Origin: Streptomyces rubradiris
Lineage (GTDB): Bacteria; Actinomycetota; Actinomycetes; Streptomycetales; Streptomycetaceae
Assembly: GCF_016860525.1 (NCBI RefSeq)
Contig: NZ_BNEA01000015.1
Location: forward strand, 3,100,001-3,164,000
Direction: 5' to 3'
DNA length: 64,000 nt
This document shows positions 42,927 to 52,027 of this stretch, piece by piece. The position numbers were made by a program, and so were the translations under genes. Below the pieces are notes generated by a model. That model saw only the letters and a program-made list of their open reading frames with translations. It ran no database searches and was not told the DNA's origin. Each line of letters starts with the position of its first letter. The stretch's first letter is position 1.

Positions 42927-42945
42927 ATCCATATTCAGGAGCGTA

Positions 42946-42958
42946 CGCATTGAATGCG
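42946..42958. promoter_or_regulatory. 13-bp palindrome upstream of hutH
   Basis: CGCATT-G-AATGCG is a perfect palindrome centred 26 bases before ATG 42926 on the minus strand. Its place suits an operator for a hut repressor; no hut regulator is encoded in the window. Confidence 0.4.
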
Positions 42959-43038
42959 GTGGTGTCACTAGTGGGCGCCGGAGTCACCCCTTACCTCAGG
43001 GTGTGGGTTTCGCCTCACGGCCGGCGCCTCCCCGGGTG

Positions 43039-44181
43039 TCACGGCCGGCGCCCGCGGAACCGGCGCCGCTCGGCGCGCGAGGGCGGCGGCGCGTCGGCCA
43101 GCCGGACGACCGGATCACCGGGCCCCTCCCGGCCGGCCACCACCGGCCGGTCCAGGCGCAGCGCCTTGGCCCGGTACTGGGCGGCGTCCGCGAGCCGGAA
43201 CAGCCGCCGGGCGTCGCGCACCTCGCCGATCGCCTCCGCGGTCGAGGCGACCCCGCACGCCACCCCCTCCCCCGGCTCCAGCTCCCCGGCCCGGCGGCAC
43301 AGCTCGTCCGCCGCCTTGACCACGTCGTCGGCGGGCGGCCCCACCGCGACCAGACAGAACTCGTCACCGCCGAGCCGGGCGACCAGCGCGCCCGGCACCA
43401 TCGCCCCGCACAGCGACAGCACCGAGCCGAAACGCTCCAGCAGCCGGTCGCCGACGGCGTGCCCGAGGGTGTCGTTGACCCGCTTGAGCCCGTTGAGGTC
43501 GCAGACGACCAGGCTGACCACCGCGCCCTCCGCGCGGTGCCGCTCGACGGCCTCCTCCAGGCACACGTCCACGGCCCGGCGGTTGGCCAGGCCGGTGAGG
43601 GCGTCGGTGTACGCGAGCCGGCGGGCCTCCTCCAGCCGCTCGGTCTGCGCGATGCCGGCGGCCACGACGGCGGCGAGCACGGTGGCGAAGTCGGAGTCGG
43701 CCCGCGCGAACACCGGCGCTCCGGCCGCGCGGGCCACGTACAGCTCGCCCCAGGCCCGGCCGTGCAGCACGACGGGGGCGACGACACAGCACCCGCGCCC
43801 CCGGCGGCGCAGGGCCGTGACCCGCTGGTGGAAGTACCCGGCGGTACCGGCGGCGGCGCCCTCGGCGGTCTCCACCCAGGCGTTGGGCCCCTCGCCGCCG
43901 GCCCACCGCTCGTGCAGGAACTCGGTGATCTCCGGGAACTGGTGCACCGGGTAGGTCTCGGCCTCCGGGAACTCCTCCTCGTCCGCGGCCCGGTCCCCCA
44001 CGTTCACGAGGACCCGGAGCCGGCCCAGCTCGCGCTCCCAGACCGACAGCGCGGCGAAGCTGCCGTCCAGCGCGTGACAGGCGCCGAGGGCGGCGGCCTG
44101 CCAGCACTCCCGGGGGGTGTGCGCCGCCGCCATGCCCTGAGCCAGCGCCACGACCGCGGCGAGCCGCTTGTCCTCACCCAT
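43039..44181 (-). CDS. cdgE: GAF-GGDEF diguanylate cyclase, CdgE-like
   Basis: A 380-residue signalling protein. Residues 1-185 form a GAF-like sensor domain (LGACHALDGSFAALSVWERE, GRAWGELYVARAAGAPV), then a GGDEF domain with YTDALTGLANRRAVD, the metal aspartate region CDLNGLKRVNDTLGH and an intact active site GGDEF at 271-275. No inhibitory RxxD I-site is seen five residues before GGDEF, so product inhibition may be weak. It would make c-di-GMP, which controls development through BldD. Location beside hutH matches cdgE (SCO4931) of S. coelicolor as I remember it. Confidence 0.87.
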   Translation of the reverse strand: MGEDKRLAAVVALAQGMAAAHTPRECWQAAALGACHALDGSFAALSVWERELGRLRVLVNVGDRAADEEEFPEAETYPVHQFPEITEFLHERWAGGEGPNAWVETAEGAAAGTAGYFHQRVTALRRRGRGCCVVAPVVLHGRAWGELYVARAAGAPVFARADSDFATVLAAVVAAGIAQTERLEEARRLAYTDALTGLANRRAVDVCLEEAVERHRAEGAVVSLVVCDLNGLKRVNDTLGHAVGDRLLERFGSVLSLCGAMVPGALVARLGGDEFCLVAVGPPADDVVKAADELCRRAGELEPGEGVACGVASTAEAIGEVRDARRLFRLADAAQYRAKALRLDRPVVAGREGPGDPVVRLADAPPPSRAERRRFRGRRP

Positions 44182-44294
44182 TACTCCAGGTTAGGGAGTA
44201 ATGGGGACACAAGGGACATCGATGCGGCGATCAGGTGGCCGGCCCACACCTGCCCGGCCCCCTTCACGCCCCCGGCCAGCTGCCCGGCCCCCCT

Positions 44295-45089
44295 TTACGC
44301 CCCCGGCCACTCCGGCTTGCGCTTCTCGTTGAAGGCGGCCACGCCCTCCGCGCGATCGCCCGAGAAGGCCACCGAACGCCATGCCGCGTCCTCGACCTCC
44401 AGACCGGCCCGCAGATCCAGCCCGTGGCCCAGCCGCAGCGCCCGCTTGGCGGCCCGCAGCCCCACCGGCGAGTTCCCGGCGATCCGCTCCCCGAGCGCCA
44501 GCGCCTCCTCGCGGTCCCGGCCCTCCTCCACCACCTGGTCCACCAGCCCCAGCCGGGCGGCCTCCGCCGCTTCCACCCGCCGGGCCGAGAAGATCAGCTC
44601 GGCGGCCCGCGCGGCCCCGACCCGCCGGGGCAGCAGCTGCGTACCGCCGCCGCCCGGGATCACGCCCACGGACACCTCCGGCAGCCCCACCACGGCCGTA
44701 CGGTCGGCCACGATCAGGTCGCAGGACAGGGCCAGTTCGAAACCGCCGCCCAGCGCGAAGCCGTGCACCGCGGCGATCGTCGGCATCGGCAGCTCCAGCA
44801 CCCCGGTGTACGCCGCCCGCGCCACCGGCCGCTGCCGGACCAGGTCGGCGTCGGTGAAGGAGTTCCGCTCCTTCAGGTCCGCCCCGACGCAGAACGCCCG
44901 TTCGTGCGACGAGGTCAGCACGACCACCCGCGCGGCGGGGTCACCGGCGAGCGCGGCGCACGCGCCCGCGAGGGAGCGGGCCATCTCCGTGGAGACGGCG
45001 TTCATCGCCTTGGGCCGGTCCAGCACCAGCTCCGCGACGTGCCCGTGCCGCCGCACCAGCACGAACTCCCCGTACCGCTCCTCGCTCAT
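44295..45089 (-). CDS. Enoyl-CoA hydratase/isomerase family protein
   Basis: A 264-residue crotonase-fold enzyme: VLDRPKAMNAVSTEMARSL at the start, oxyanion-hole segments AFCVGADLKE and AAVHGFALGGGFELALSCDL, and the C-terminal block FSGDRAEGVAAFNEKRKPEW. The two catalytic-glutamate positions fit hydratases. ATG 45089 has GGAGGG upstream, preceded by the duplicated GTTAAC site at 45101-45116. The CoA thioester substrate is not known. Confidence 0.92.
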   Translation of the reverse strand: MSEERYGEFVLVRRHGHVAELVLDRPKAMNAVSTEMARSLAGACAALAGDPAARVVVLTSSHERAFCVGADLKERNSFTDADLVRQRPVARAAYTGVLELPMPTIAAVHGFALGGGFELALSCDLIVADRTAVVGLPEVSVGVIPGGGGTQLLPRRVGAARAAELIFSARRVEAAEAARLGLVDQVVEEGRDREEALALGERIAGNSPVGLRAAKRALRLGHGLDLRAGLEVEDAAWRSVAFSGDRAEGVAAFNEKRKPEWPGA

Positions 45090-45100
45090 GACACCCTCCG

Positions 45101-45116
45101 GTTAACGCGGGTTAAC
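45101..45116. promoter_or_regulatory. Duplicated GTTAAC operator-like element
   Basis: Two self-complementary GTTAAC boxes (45101-45106 and 45111-45116), spaced 10 bases start to start, make a symmetric 16-base element 11 bases before the enoyl-CoA hydratase start. It probably lies in the promoter or leader and resembles a TetR-type operator in layout. Confidence 0.4.
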
Positions 45117-45267
45117 ACACTGTGGGACCGATCATCGCAGCCGTACCCGATCCCGGAAAAGACCGGGGGGCCACACCCGTTCGAGTGACATCCCGGCCGT
45201 CCCCCCGCACACCGCCCACGGCAGCGCATAGCGTGCGCTGGCCATGGCGCGCGGCGGGGAGGGAACC

Positions 45268-45831
45268 ATGCCATCGACACCTGTACGGTCCGGCACGCAG
45301 GGGGAGCACACGCCGGCGAGCGCGCCGGGCGCACGCCGCGGCCGGCACCGCAAGCCCCGCCCCCGCCGCCTGCTGCTCACCGCCGCCGGCCTGACCCTGG
45401 CCGCGGCCCTCCTCGCCCTGGTCCGCATCACACCGGACCCCACCCCTCAAACCCCCGGCACGACCAGGGCAGCCCCCCGCCCGGTCCCGGTCACCGGAAC
45501 AGCACCGCCGACATCCCCGACCGCCACCGCACGACGGTCGACACCCCCGCCCACACCCCGGGCACGCCGGACGACGCCGACACCTCCAACGCCCCGGCAC
45601 ACCACCAGCACCACCACGCGCCCCAGGCCGAAGGCACCCACCCTCAGGCCCCCCGAGCCGCCACCGCCACCCCCGACAGCGACCGCGCCCCCCACCCCAA
45701 CCCCAACCCCAACCCCGGACAGGATGGCCCCGGCACCGGCCGGGCTGTGCCTGCCCGTGATCGCCCTCTGCGTGGACGTACCGGGTGACCCGGCGAACGC
45801 GGTCAGGAGGACTGACCCTCACGACGGGTGA
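45268..45831 (+). CDS. Small membrane-anchored Pro/Thr-rich protein
   Basis: A 187-residue protein with a basic N-terminus (RRGRHRKPRPRR), one hydrophobic helix (LLLTAAGLTLAAALLALV) and a long Pro/Thr-rich region of repetitive composition, ending in a short conserved-looking segment (GLCLPVIALCVDVPGD) with two cysteines. GGGAGGG sits just before ATG 45268. Third-position GC in the Pro/Thr part is weaker than usual, and the 3' end overlaps the convergent cyclase gene by 29 bases. The gene is probably real but not certain. Confidence 0.5.
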   Translation: MPSTPVRSGTQGEHTPASAPGARRGRHRKPRPRRLLLTAAGLTLAAALLALVRITPDPTPQTPGTTRAAPRPVPVTGTAPPTSPTATARRSTPPPTPRARRTTPTPPTPRHTTSTTTRPRPKAPTLRPPEPPPPPPTATAPPTPTPTPTPDRMAPAPAGLCLPVIALCVDVPGDPANAVRRTDPHDG

Positions 45832-46918
45832 GCAGCCACGGCTCGACGACACCGAGCCCGCGCACCGGCCGCTGCCACATCGGCTGAAGGGCGAAACGGT
45901 ACGAGGGCGTCTCCTCGCCCTCCTTCTCGGCCGCCGCGGCCTCCGCCTCGGAGACGGGCGCCTCACCGGTGCGGATCAGCTCCTCGGCGAAGGCGCTGTC
46001 CACCAGGACGGCGTCCCGGGGCGCTATCGAGGTCAGCCGGGAGGCGAGGTTGACCGTCGTACCGAACACATCACCCATCCGGGTGGTCACCGTGCCGAAG
46101 GCCATGCCGACCCGCAGTTCGGGCATCGTCTCGTCGTTCGCCAGCGTCTCCACCAGGCGCAGCGCGATGTCGGCGGCCACACCGGCGTCGTCCGCCGCGT
46201 ACAGCACCTCGTCACCGAGGGTCTTGATCAGCCGGCCGCCACGGGCGGCGACCAGGTCGGCGGCGGTGGTCTCGAAGGCCTCGACCAGCTCGCCCAGCTC
46301 CTCCTCCTCCATCCGGCGGGTGAGCCGGGTGAAACCGACGAGGTCGGCGAAGCCGACGGCGAGCCGGCGGTCGACCATCTCCTCGTCGTCGGCGGCCTGC
46401 ACGACCCGGCCGGTGGCGGCGGCGAGCTGGCGGCGCCAGACGTAGACCAGGAACTCCTCCAGCTCCGGCAACAGCAGCTCGACCAGCGGGTACGTCACCT
46501 CGGTACGGGTCATGCCCGGCTCCGGGGGCTCGGTCAGCCCCTCCAGGAACGAGTCGATCTGCCACTCGGCCAGCCGGGCCGTGGTCTGCCCGGTGGACCG
46601 GGCCACCTGCACCGCCATGGCCTCGCTGAGCAGCCCCGCCTCCACCAGACCGGCGAGCCGCCGCAGGGCCAGCACGTCGGCCTCGGTGAGGGCCTTGGCC
46701 TGCCCTATGTCCGCGAACCCCATGGCCCGCCAGAACCGGGACGCCAGCTCCATGGAGACACCGGCGCTACGGGCCGCCTGGAACGGCGTGTAACGGCGCT
46801 CGGCACCCAGGATGAGCTGTTCGAGCCGCAGGGCCAGCGGGTCCTCGCCGTTGTCGGGGGCGTGGGGATCCACCCGGCCGTCCCCGCCAGCGCCGGAGCC
46901 CGTGTCGTCGACGGTCAC
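45803..46918 (-). CDS. cya: Class III adenylate cyclase
   Basis: A 371-residue cyclase making cAMP from ATP. The N-terminal half (about 1-180) is a helical region with an HTH-like segment (FQAARSAGVSMELASRFWRA), and the C-terminal half is a class III catalytic domain: VGFADLVGFTRLTRRM with the metal aspartate, GGRLIKTLGDEVLYAADD, and VFGTTVNLASRL with the transition-state Asn/Arg. The arrangement matches the single adenylate cyclase of streptomycetes, required for germination and development. GTG 46918 is the start. Whether the N-terminal HTH-like part binds DNA is unknown. Confidence 0.92.
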   Translation of the reverse strand: MTVDDTGSGAGGDGRVDPHAPDNGEDPLALRLEQLILGAERRYTPFQAARSAGVSMELASRFWRAMGFADIGQAKALTEADVLALRRLAGLVEAGLLSEAMAVQVARSTGQTTARLAEWQIDSFLEGLTEPPEPGMTRTEVTYPLVELLLPELEEFLVYVWRRQLAAATGRVVQAADDEEMVDRRLAVGFADLVGFTRLTRRMEEEELGELVEAFETTAADLVAARGGRLIKTLGDEVLYAADDAGVAADIALRLVETLANDETMPELRVGMAFGTVTTRMGDVFGTTVNLASRLTSIAPRDAVLVDSAFAEELIRTGEAPVSEAEAAAAEKEGEETPSYRFALQPMWQRPVRGLGVVEPWLLTRREGQSS

Positions 46919-47414
46919 GCCTGCTGCCCTTCCGATCTGCCGCGGTCAGGTATCGACCGGCCTCAACTCTACGGCAGGTGTGCGCCAGCTCACTCCGTCG
47001 GGTTGGACCGAGAGGACCCTTCCCGCACCGGTCACACCCACCGGCATCAGTGCCGAGGCCACGGGGCTCCGCCCCCGAACCCCTGGACGGACCGGGTCCG
47101 AGGTGGCTCCCGACGCCGCCGACCGCGGGCCGGCCATGGCCGGTCGCGCAGTTCCCCGCGCCCCTTTGGGGCGCCCCGGTCGCCGTCGGCCTCGACGCGA
47201 GACGGCGGGGAGGCCGCGCACGGCGGGAAAGGAACGTGTCGGGGGTGTCCGCCCGCAGCGGTCGGCGCGTCGACACGAGCGGGAACCACAACGCACCCGC
47301 ACAAGCGCCGCAGGCATCAGGCCCCCCACCAGCACCCGAGACACCACGCACGGGAACCACAACGCAGGCGCCGCAGGCACCGAAGCTACGTCCCCGCCTA
47401 GCCCCAGGCCAGGG
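46919..47414. other. Non-coding region with interspersed repeats between cya and birA
   Basis: No gene is supported. It carries two repeat types common in Streptomyces intergenic DNA: a GGGGCTCCGCCCC element near 47062, and an inverted copy of the 32290-32330 motif near 47145-47180 (GCGCAGTTCCCCGCGCCCCT). Two nearby copies of GGGAACCACAACGCA lie at about 47280 and 47348. Confidence 0.5.
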
Positions 47415-48275
47415 TCACGCGGGACGCAGATGAACGATGTCCCCCGCCCCCACCGGCTCCCGTACCCCTTCCCCCGTGGCGATGACCAACCGCCCGTCCC
47501 CGTCCAGCGCCACGGCCTCCCCCACCACCGAACGGTCCCCGGGCAACTCCGCCCGGACCGTCCGCCCGAGCGTGGCGCACCCGGCCGTGTACGTCTCCTG
47601 CAACCCGCACACCGAGGGATCACCCCCCGCCGCCCGCCACCGCCCGTACCAGTCCTCCAGCGCCCGCAGCACCGCCCGCAGCAGCGGATCCCGGTCCGTC
47701 CCCGCCGCCCCGGCCAGCGCCAGCGACCCCGCCCGCGGAACCGGCAGCTCGTCCGACCGCAGGCTGACGTTGACGCCGACGCCGATGACGACCCCGTCGT
47801 CCCCGGCCCGCTCCACGAGGATCCCCCCGGCCTTGCGCTCCTCGCCGCCGACGGTCACCAGCAGGTCGTTCGGCCACTTGAGCGCCGTGTCGACGCCCGC
47901 CGCCCGCGCCAGCCCGGTCGCCACCGCGACCCCGGTCAGCAGCGGCAGCCACCCCCACCGTGCCACCGGCACCTCACGGGGCCTGAGCAGCACGGAGAAG
48001 AACAGCCCGGACCGCGGCGGCGCGCTCCACCGCCGGTCCAGCCGCCCCCGCGCGTCCGTCTGCTCCTCCGCGACCAGTACCACCCCCTCCTCGACCTCCC
48101 CGGCGGCGGCCCGCGCCACGAGGTCGGAGTTGGTGGAACCGGTGCGCGGCACCACCTCGATGTCCCGGTACAGGCCCCCGTCCCGGACCAGCCCGCGCCG
48201 CAGCGCGGCGGCGTTCAGGGGTGGGCGTTCGAGGTCGGACCAGCGGCTGTCGTCTGATGGATTCTGCGGCGTCAT
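47415..48275 (-). CDS. birA: Biotin--[acetyl-CoA-carboxylase] ligase
   Basis: A 286-residue ligase that adenylates biotin and attaches it to the carrier lysine of acyl-CoA carboxylase. The catalytic motifs are visible: [34 protein letters not shown] and LKWPNDLLV, plus a small C-terminal SH3-like domain. There is no N-terminal helix-turn-helix, so it is a group I enzyme without repressor function. ATG 48275 starts the family region. It is divergent from pccB, whose alpha-subunit partner it serves. Confidence 0.94.
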   Translation of the reverse strand: MTPQNPSDDSRWSDLERPPLNAAALRRGLVRDGGLYRDIEVVPRTGSTNSDLVARAAAGEVEEGVVLVAEEQTDARGRLDRRWSAPPRSGLFFSVLLRPREVPVARWGWLPLLTGVAVATGLARAAGVDTALKWPNDLLVTVGGEERKAGGILVERAGDDGVVIGVGVNVSLRSDELPVPRAGSLALAGAAGTDRDPLLRAVLRALEDWYGRWRAAGGDPSVCGLQETYTAGCATLGRTVRAELPGDRSVVGEAVALDGDGRLVIATGEGVREPVGAGDIVHLRPA

Positions 48276-48329
48276 GCAAGCCACCCTAGGTGTGGTAAAC
48301 GACGCACTGCTGATCGGCAGCCCCACCAC

Positions 48330-48335
48330 TACTCT
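48330..48335 (+). promoter_or_regulatory. -10 box of the pccB promoter
   Basis: TACTCT (TANNNT) places transcription start near 48342, upstream of the ribosome site (GGAGCC around 48371) and ATG 48385. Confidence 0.4.
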
Positions 48336-48384
48336 TCGAATGAGTAACCGTCCCCCTTTTGAGCAGGCAGGGAGCCGCATCCCG

Positions 48385-49986
48385 ATGTCCGAGCCGGAAG
48401 AGCGTCACGAGATCCAAGGGATCGACATTCACACGACCGCGGGGAAGCTCGCGGATCTCCAGCGGCGCATCCACGAGGCGACGCACGCCGGTTCGGAACG
48501 CGCCGTCGAAAAGCAGCACGCCAAGGGCAAGCTGACGGCCCGTGAGCGGATCGAACTGCTGCTGGACGAGGGATCGTTCGTCGAGCTGGACGAGTTCGCC
48601 CGGCACCGCTCGACGAACTTCGGCCTGGACGCCAACCGCCCCTACGGCGACGGCGTGGTCACCGGCTACGGCACCGTCGACGGCCGCCCGGTCGCCGTCT
48701 TCTCCCAGGACTTCACCGTCTTCGGCGGCGCCCTCGGCGAGGTCTACGGCCAGAAGATCGTCAAGGTGATGGACTTCGCCCTGAAGACCGGCTGCCCCGT
48801 CATCGGCATCAACGACTCCGGCGGCGCCCGCATCCAGGAAGGCGTCGCCTCCCTCGGCGCCTACGGCGAGATCTTCCGCCGCAACACCCACGCCTCCGGC
48901 GTCATCCCGCAGATCAGTCTGGTCGTCGGCCCCTGCGCGGGCGGCGCGGTCTACTCCCCGGCCATCACCGACTTCACCGTCATGGTCGACCAGACCTCGC
49001 ACATGTTCATCACCGGCCCGGACGTCATCAAGACCGTCACCGGCGAGGACGTCGGCTTCGAGGAGCTGGGCGGCGCCCGCACCCACAACACCGCCTCCGG
49101 CGTGGCCCACCACATGGCCGGCGACGAGAAGGACGCCGTCGAGTACGTCAAGCAGCTGCTGTCGTACCTGCCGTCCAACAACCTCTCCGAGCCCCCGGTC
49201 TTCCCCGAGGAGGCGGACCTCTCCGTCACCGACGAGGACCGCGAGCTGGACACGCTCGTCCCCGACAGCGCCAACCAGCCGTACGACATGCACACGGTGA
49301 TCGAGCACGTCCTGGACGACGCCGAGTTCTTCGAGACGCAGGCCCTGTTCGCGCCGAACATCCTCACCGGCTTCGGCCGGGTCGAGGGCCACCCGGTCGG
49401 CGTCGTCGCCAACCAGCCGATGCAGTTCGCCGGTTGCCTGGACATCGCCGCCTCCGAGAAGGCCGCCCGCTTCGTGCGCACCTGCGACGCCTTCAACATC
49501 CCGGTGCTGACCTTCGTGGACGTCCCCGGCTTCCTGCCCGGCGTCGGCCAGGAGCACGAGGGCATCATCCGGCGCGGCGCCAAGCTGATCTACGCCTACG
49601 CCGAGGCCACCGTCCCGCTGATCACCGTCATCACCCGCAAGGCCTTCGGCGGCGCCTACGACGTCATGGGCTCCAAGCACCTGGGCGCCGACCTCAACCT
49701 GGCGTGGCCCACCGCCCAGATCGCCGTCATGGGCGCCCAGGGCGCGGTCAACATCCTGCACCGCCGCACCATCGCCGAAGCGGACGACGCCGAGGCCACC
49801 CGGGCCCGCCTGATCCAGGAGTACGAGGACACCCTCCTCAACCCCTACGTCGCGGCCGAGCGCGGTTACGTCGACGCGGTGATCATGCCGTCCGACACCC
49901 GCGCGCACATCGTCCGCGGCCTGCGTCAGCTGCGCACCAAGCGGGAATCCCTGCCTCCGAAGAAGCACGGCAACATCCCCCTGTAG
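48385..49986 (+). CDS. pccB: Acyl-CoA (propionyl-CoA) carboxylase beta subunit
   Basis: A 533-residue carboxyltransferase with the two crotonase-like halves of the biotin-dependent carboxylases. Blocks such as [54 protein letters not shown] and [17 protein letters not shown] are those of Streptomyces PccB, which carboxylates propionyl-CoA to methylmalonyl-CoA for polyketides and odd-chain metabolism. It is followed by the epsilon subunit and, three genes on, by the biotin-carrying alpha subunit. ATG 48385 has a ribosome site; an earlier in-frame ATG at 48340 sits only 4 bases after the -10 box. Confidence 0.95.
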   Translation: MSEPEERHEIQGIDIHTTAGKLADLQRRIHEATHAGSERAVEKQHAKGKLTARERIELLLDEGSFVELDEFARHRSTNFGLDANRPYGDGVVTGYGTVDGRPVAVFSQDFTVFGGALGEVYGQKIVKVMDFALKTGCPVIGINDSGGARIQEGVASLGAYGEIFRRNTHASGVIPQISLVVGPCAGGAVYSPAITDFTVMVDQTSHMFITGPDVIKTVTGEDVGFEELGGARTHNTASGVAHHMAGDEKDAVEYVKQLLSYLPSNNLSEPPVFPEEADLSVTDEDRELDTLVPDSANQPYDMHTVIEHVLDDAEFFETQALFAPNILTGFGRVEGHPVGVVANQPMQFAGCLDIAASEKAARFVRTCDAFNIPVLTFVDVPGFLPGVGQEHEGIIRRGAKLIYAYAEATVPLITVITRKAFGGAYDVMGSKHLGADLNLAWPTAQIAVMGAQGAVNILHRRTIAEADDAEATRARLIQEYEDTLLNPYVAAERGYVDAVIMPSDTRAHIVRGLRQLRTKRESLPPKKHGNIPL

Positions 49987-50010
49987 GCCCCGCCGACCCC
50001 GGGAGCGGTC

Positions 50011-50226
50011 ATGAACATCAAGGTCGTACGAGGCAACCCGACCCCGGAGGAGCTGGCCGCCGCCCTGGCGGTGGTCCGCGCCCGCGCCGCGGCGGCGGCC
50101 GCCGCGCCGTCCGGCGCGCGGGGCCCGCGGGACGCGTGGTCCGACCCGGCCCGCGTCGCCGCCCGGCACGTCCCGGCGCCGGGCCCGGCGTCGTGGACGC
50201 GCACCTACTGGCCGGGCCGGGGCTGA
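50011..50226 (+). CDS. pccE: Acyl-CoA carboxylase epsilon subunit
   Basis: A 71-residue protein starting IKVVRGNPTPEELAAALAVV and ending SWTRTYWPGRG, the short epsilon-subunit pattern that helps assemble and activate actinobacterial acyl-CoA carboxylases. It lies 24 bases after pccB on the same strand, with a GGGAGC site, so it belongs to that operon. The central linker is Ala/Arg-rich and poorly conserved. Confidence 0.85.
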   Translation: MNIKVVRGNPTPEELAAALAVVRARAAAAAAAPSGARGPRDAWSDPARVAARHVPAPGPASWTRTYWPGRG

Positions 50227-50310
50227 CCGCCCGCCGACCGGAACCCCGGGTGCCGAATTGAGTACGCCTACTCAGGCACCCGTACCCGGTCCGGCCGCAC
50301 GCTGGGGGGC

Positions 50311-50439
50311 ATGCTGTGGTCAGATCCGGAGAACGAGCCGCCCGAGGAACTGCGCGAGGCGCAGAACATGCTCCGGCGGCTCGGTCTCCTCATGGCGCTG
50401 GCCATGATCCTGGCGATGATCGTGATCGGCCTGAGGTGA
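50311..50439 (+). CDS. Very small membrane protein (42 residues)
   Basis: A 42-codon gene: LWSDPENEPPEELREAQNML followed by one hydrophobic helix (LLMALAMILAMIVIGLR). GGGGGG precedes ATG 50311. A similar small protein stands between the carboxylase epsilon subunit and Maf in streptomycetes as I remember it, and the clear hydrophilic/hydrophobic split supports a real product. Function unknown. Confidence 0.65.
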   Translation: MLWSDPENEPPEELREAQNMLRRLGLLMALAMILAMIVIGLR

Positions 50440-50459
50440 GCCGCCCGGCGCACCGTGGC

Positions 50460-50465
50460 TAACCT
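50460..50465 (+). promoter_or_regulatory. -10 box of a leaderless promoter for maf
   Basis: TAACCT lies 6 bases before ATG 50472, without a ribosome site, predicting a leaderless transcript separate from the carboxylase operon. Confidence 0.45.
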
Positions 50466-50471
50466 GACCGC

Positions 50472-51089
50472 ATGACTGCCAATCGCCGCAGGCGACTCGT
50501 GCTCGCCTCCCAGTCCCCCGCCCGGCTGGGCCTGCTCCGGCAGGCCGGATTCGACCCCGAGGTCATCGTGAGCGGCGTCGACGAGGACGCCGTCACCGCG
50601 CCCACCCCGGCGGAGCTGGCGCTCGCCCTGGCCGAGGCGAAGGCCTCGGTGGTCGCGGCGCGGCCCGAGGTGCAGGGCGCCCTGGTGATCGGCTGCGACT
50701 CGGTGCTGGAGCTGGACGGCAAGGCGCTCGGCAAGCCGGCCGATGCCGAGGAGGCCACCGCCCGCTGGAAGAACATGCGCGGACGGGCGGGGGTGCTCCA
50801 GACGGGGCACTGCGTGTGGGACACGGAGGCCAAGCGGTACGTGTCGGCGACCGCCTCCACCGTCGTCCGGTTCGGTGAGCCCAGCGACGCCGAGATCGCC
50901 GCCTACGTGGCCTCCGGGGAGCCCCTCCACGTGGCCGGGGCCTTCACCCTGGACGGCCGTTCGGCACCGTTCATCGACGGCATCGACGGCGACCACGGCA
51001 ACGTGATCGGCATCAGCCTGCCCCTGATCCGCCGGCTGCTGGCGGAACTGGGCGTCGGCATCACGGAGTTGTGGGCGCCGGAGCGCTGA
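50472..51089 (+). CDS. maf: Maf-like nucleotide pyrophosphatase
   Basis: A 205-residue protein of the Maf/HAM1-like fold that hydrolyses non-canonical or modified nucleotides (7-methyl-GTP, pseudo-UTP, dTTP in different members). The N-terminus [20 protein letters not shown] and the blocks [18 protein letters not shown] and [15 protein letters not shown] are standard. Its 3' end overlaps the convergent membrane-protein gene by 29 bases. Subfamily substrate is not decided here. Confidence 0.92.
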   Translation: MTANRRRRLVLASQSPARLGLLRQAGFDPEVIVSGVDEDAVTAPTPAELALALAEAKASVVAARPEVQGALVIGCDSVLELDGKALGKPADAEEATARWKNMRGRAGVLQTGHCVWDTEAKRYVSATASTVVRFGEPSDAEIAAYVASGEPLHVAGAFTLDGRSAPFIDGIDGDHGNVIGISLPLIRRLLAELGVGITELWAPER

Positions 51090-51663
51090 CCCGGGCGTGG
51101 GCGGAGCCCTGCGGCGGGACGGCGTCCTGGGGTTCCTCGTCGCCGTCCTGAGGTCCGTGCGTACGGTCCGCCGGCGCGTCCCCGTCGACGGGTTCCGCAC
51201 CCGGCTCGGGACCCGCCGCCGGCCCGGCCCCCGGCCCGGGCGTGCCGCCGGGGACCGCGCCCTGCGGGCCCGCCGCACGGTCGTACGTCATCAGGAGCAG
51301 CACGATCAGCCCGAGGACGGCGACCATGAACACGAACGCGGCCACGCCGAACAGTCCCCAGGCGAACGCGCCGAGCAGGGCGTGCACCACGGCCGCGCTG
51401 ATCAGCACCACACGGCCGAAGCCGGCCGGGGCACGGTCGCGCACCGCGACGACCGCCGCCACCAGCGCGCACAGCGCGAAGTAGAGCCCGAAGACGACTC
51501 CGCCGACCTTCGAAGACGTCGCCATGACGTCGGGGTCGAGGCCGGCCAGGGACATCTTCTGCCGGTCGACGACGACGCCGAGGAGCCAGTTCACCGCCAC
51601 GACGGACAGCGCCTCCACGAGGAGGACGACCGCCACGACCCATGCCACCGGTCTGCGTACCAC
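51061..51663 (-). CDS. Four-helix membrane protein of unknown function
   Basis: A 200-residue protein with four hydrophobic helices: [60 protein letters not shown] and [19 protein letters not shown], followed by a hydrophilic Pro/Gly/Ala-rich tail. GTG 51663 begins the first helix and is preferred over upstream starts. It is convergent with maf. The same kind of gene lies between Maf and accA2 in streptomycetes; no function is known. Confidence 0.75.
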   Translation of the reverse strand: MVRRPVAWVVAVVLLVEALSVVAVNWLLGVVVDRQKMSLAGLDPDVMATSSKVGGVVFGLYFALCALVAAVVAVRDRAPAGFGRVVLISAAVVHALLGAFAWGLFGVAAFVFMVAVLGLIVLLLMTYDRAAGPQGAVPGGTPGPGAGPAAGPEPGAEPVDGDAPADRTHGPQDGDEEPQDAVPPQGSAHARVSAPAPTTP

Positions 51664-52027
51664 CGGGCCCCACCCACTCTCACGCCGACAGCCTGTTACC
51701 CCAGGTACGTCCGAGACACCGGGCACGCTACTAACGGGTAAACCACGGGACAAGGGTTCCGACCGAAGCAAAGAATCATTGGGCCATTCGTAGGGACTCG
51801 ACAAAGAATCGGAGTGGGCCGCAGCACGCCCGCACAGAGACCTTGACCACATGGCGGGGCTAGGGTTTCCCCCAGGAGTCCTGCGTACCCAGGTGCGACA
51901 TGGGCTTTCTCTGGTCGGGCGAGCCTCGGATCACGCTCCGTGTGGGCAAGCTCACCATTGGGGACGGGTCGAAGTGCCGTGTCGGCAGTCCCTAAACTCG
52001 GCTTGTTTCAAGGAGGGAGCCTCAATC
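51664..52027. other. Non-coding region upstream of accA2
   Basis: No gene is supported. A likely -10 box TAAACT (51993-51998) and an AAGGAGGG ribosome site (52011-52018) serve accA2. Further upstream, TTGACC (51843-51848) with TAGGGT (51861-51866) is promoter-like but spaced too closely. No conserved structure was found in the rest. Confidence 0.4.

Noticed and set aside
51843..51866. TTGACC with TAGGGT as an accA2 promoter
   Set aside because: The spacer is 12 bases and the site lies 160 bases upstream; TAAACT at 51993 next to the ribosome site is more plausible.
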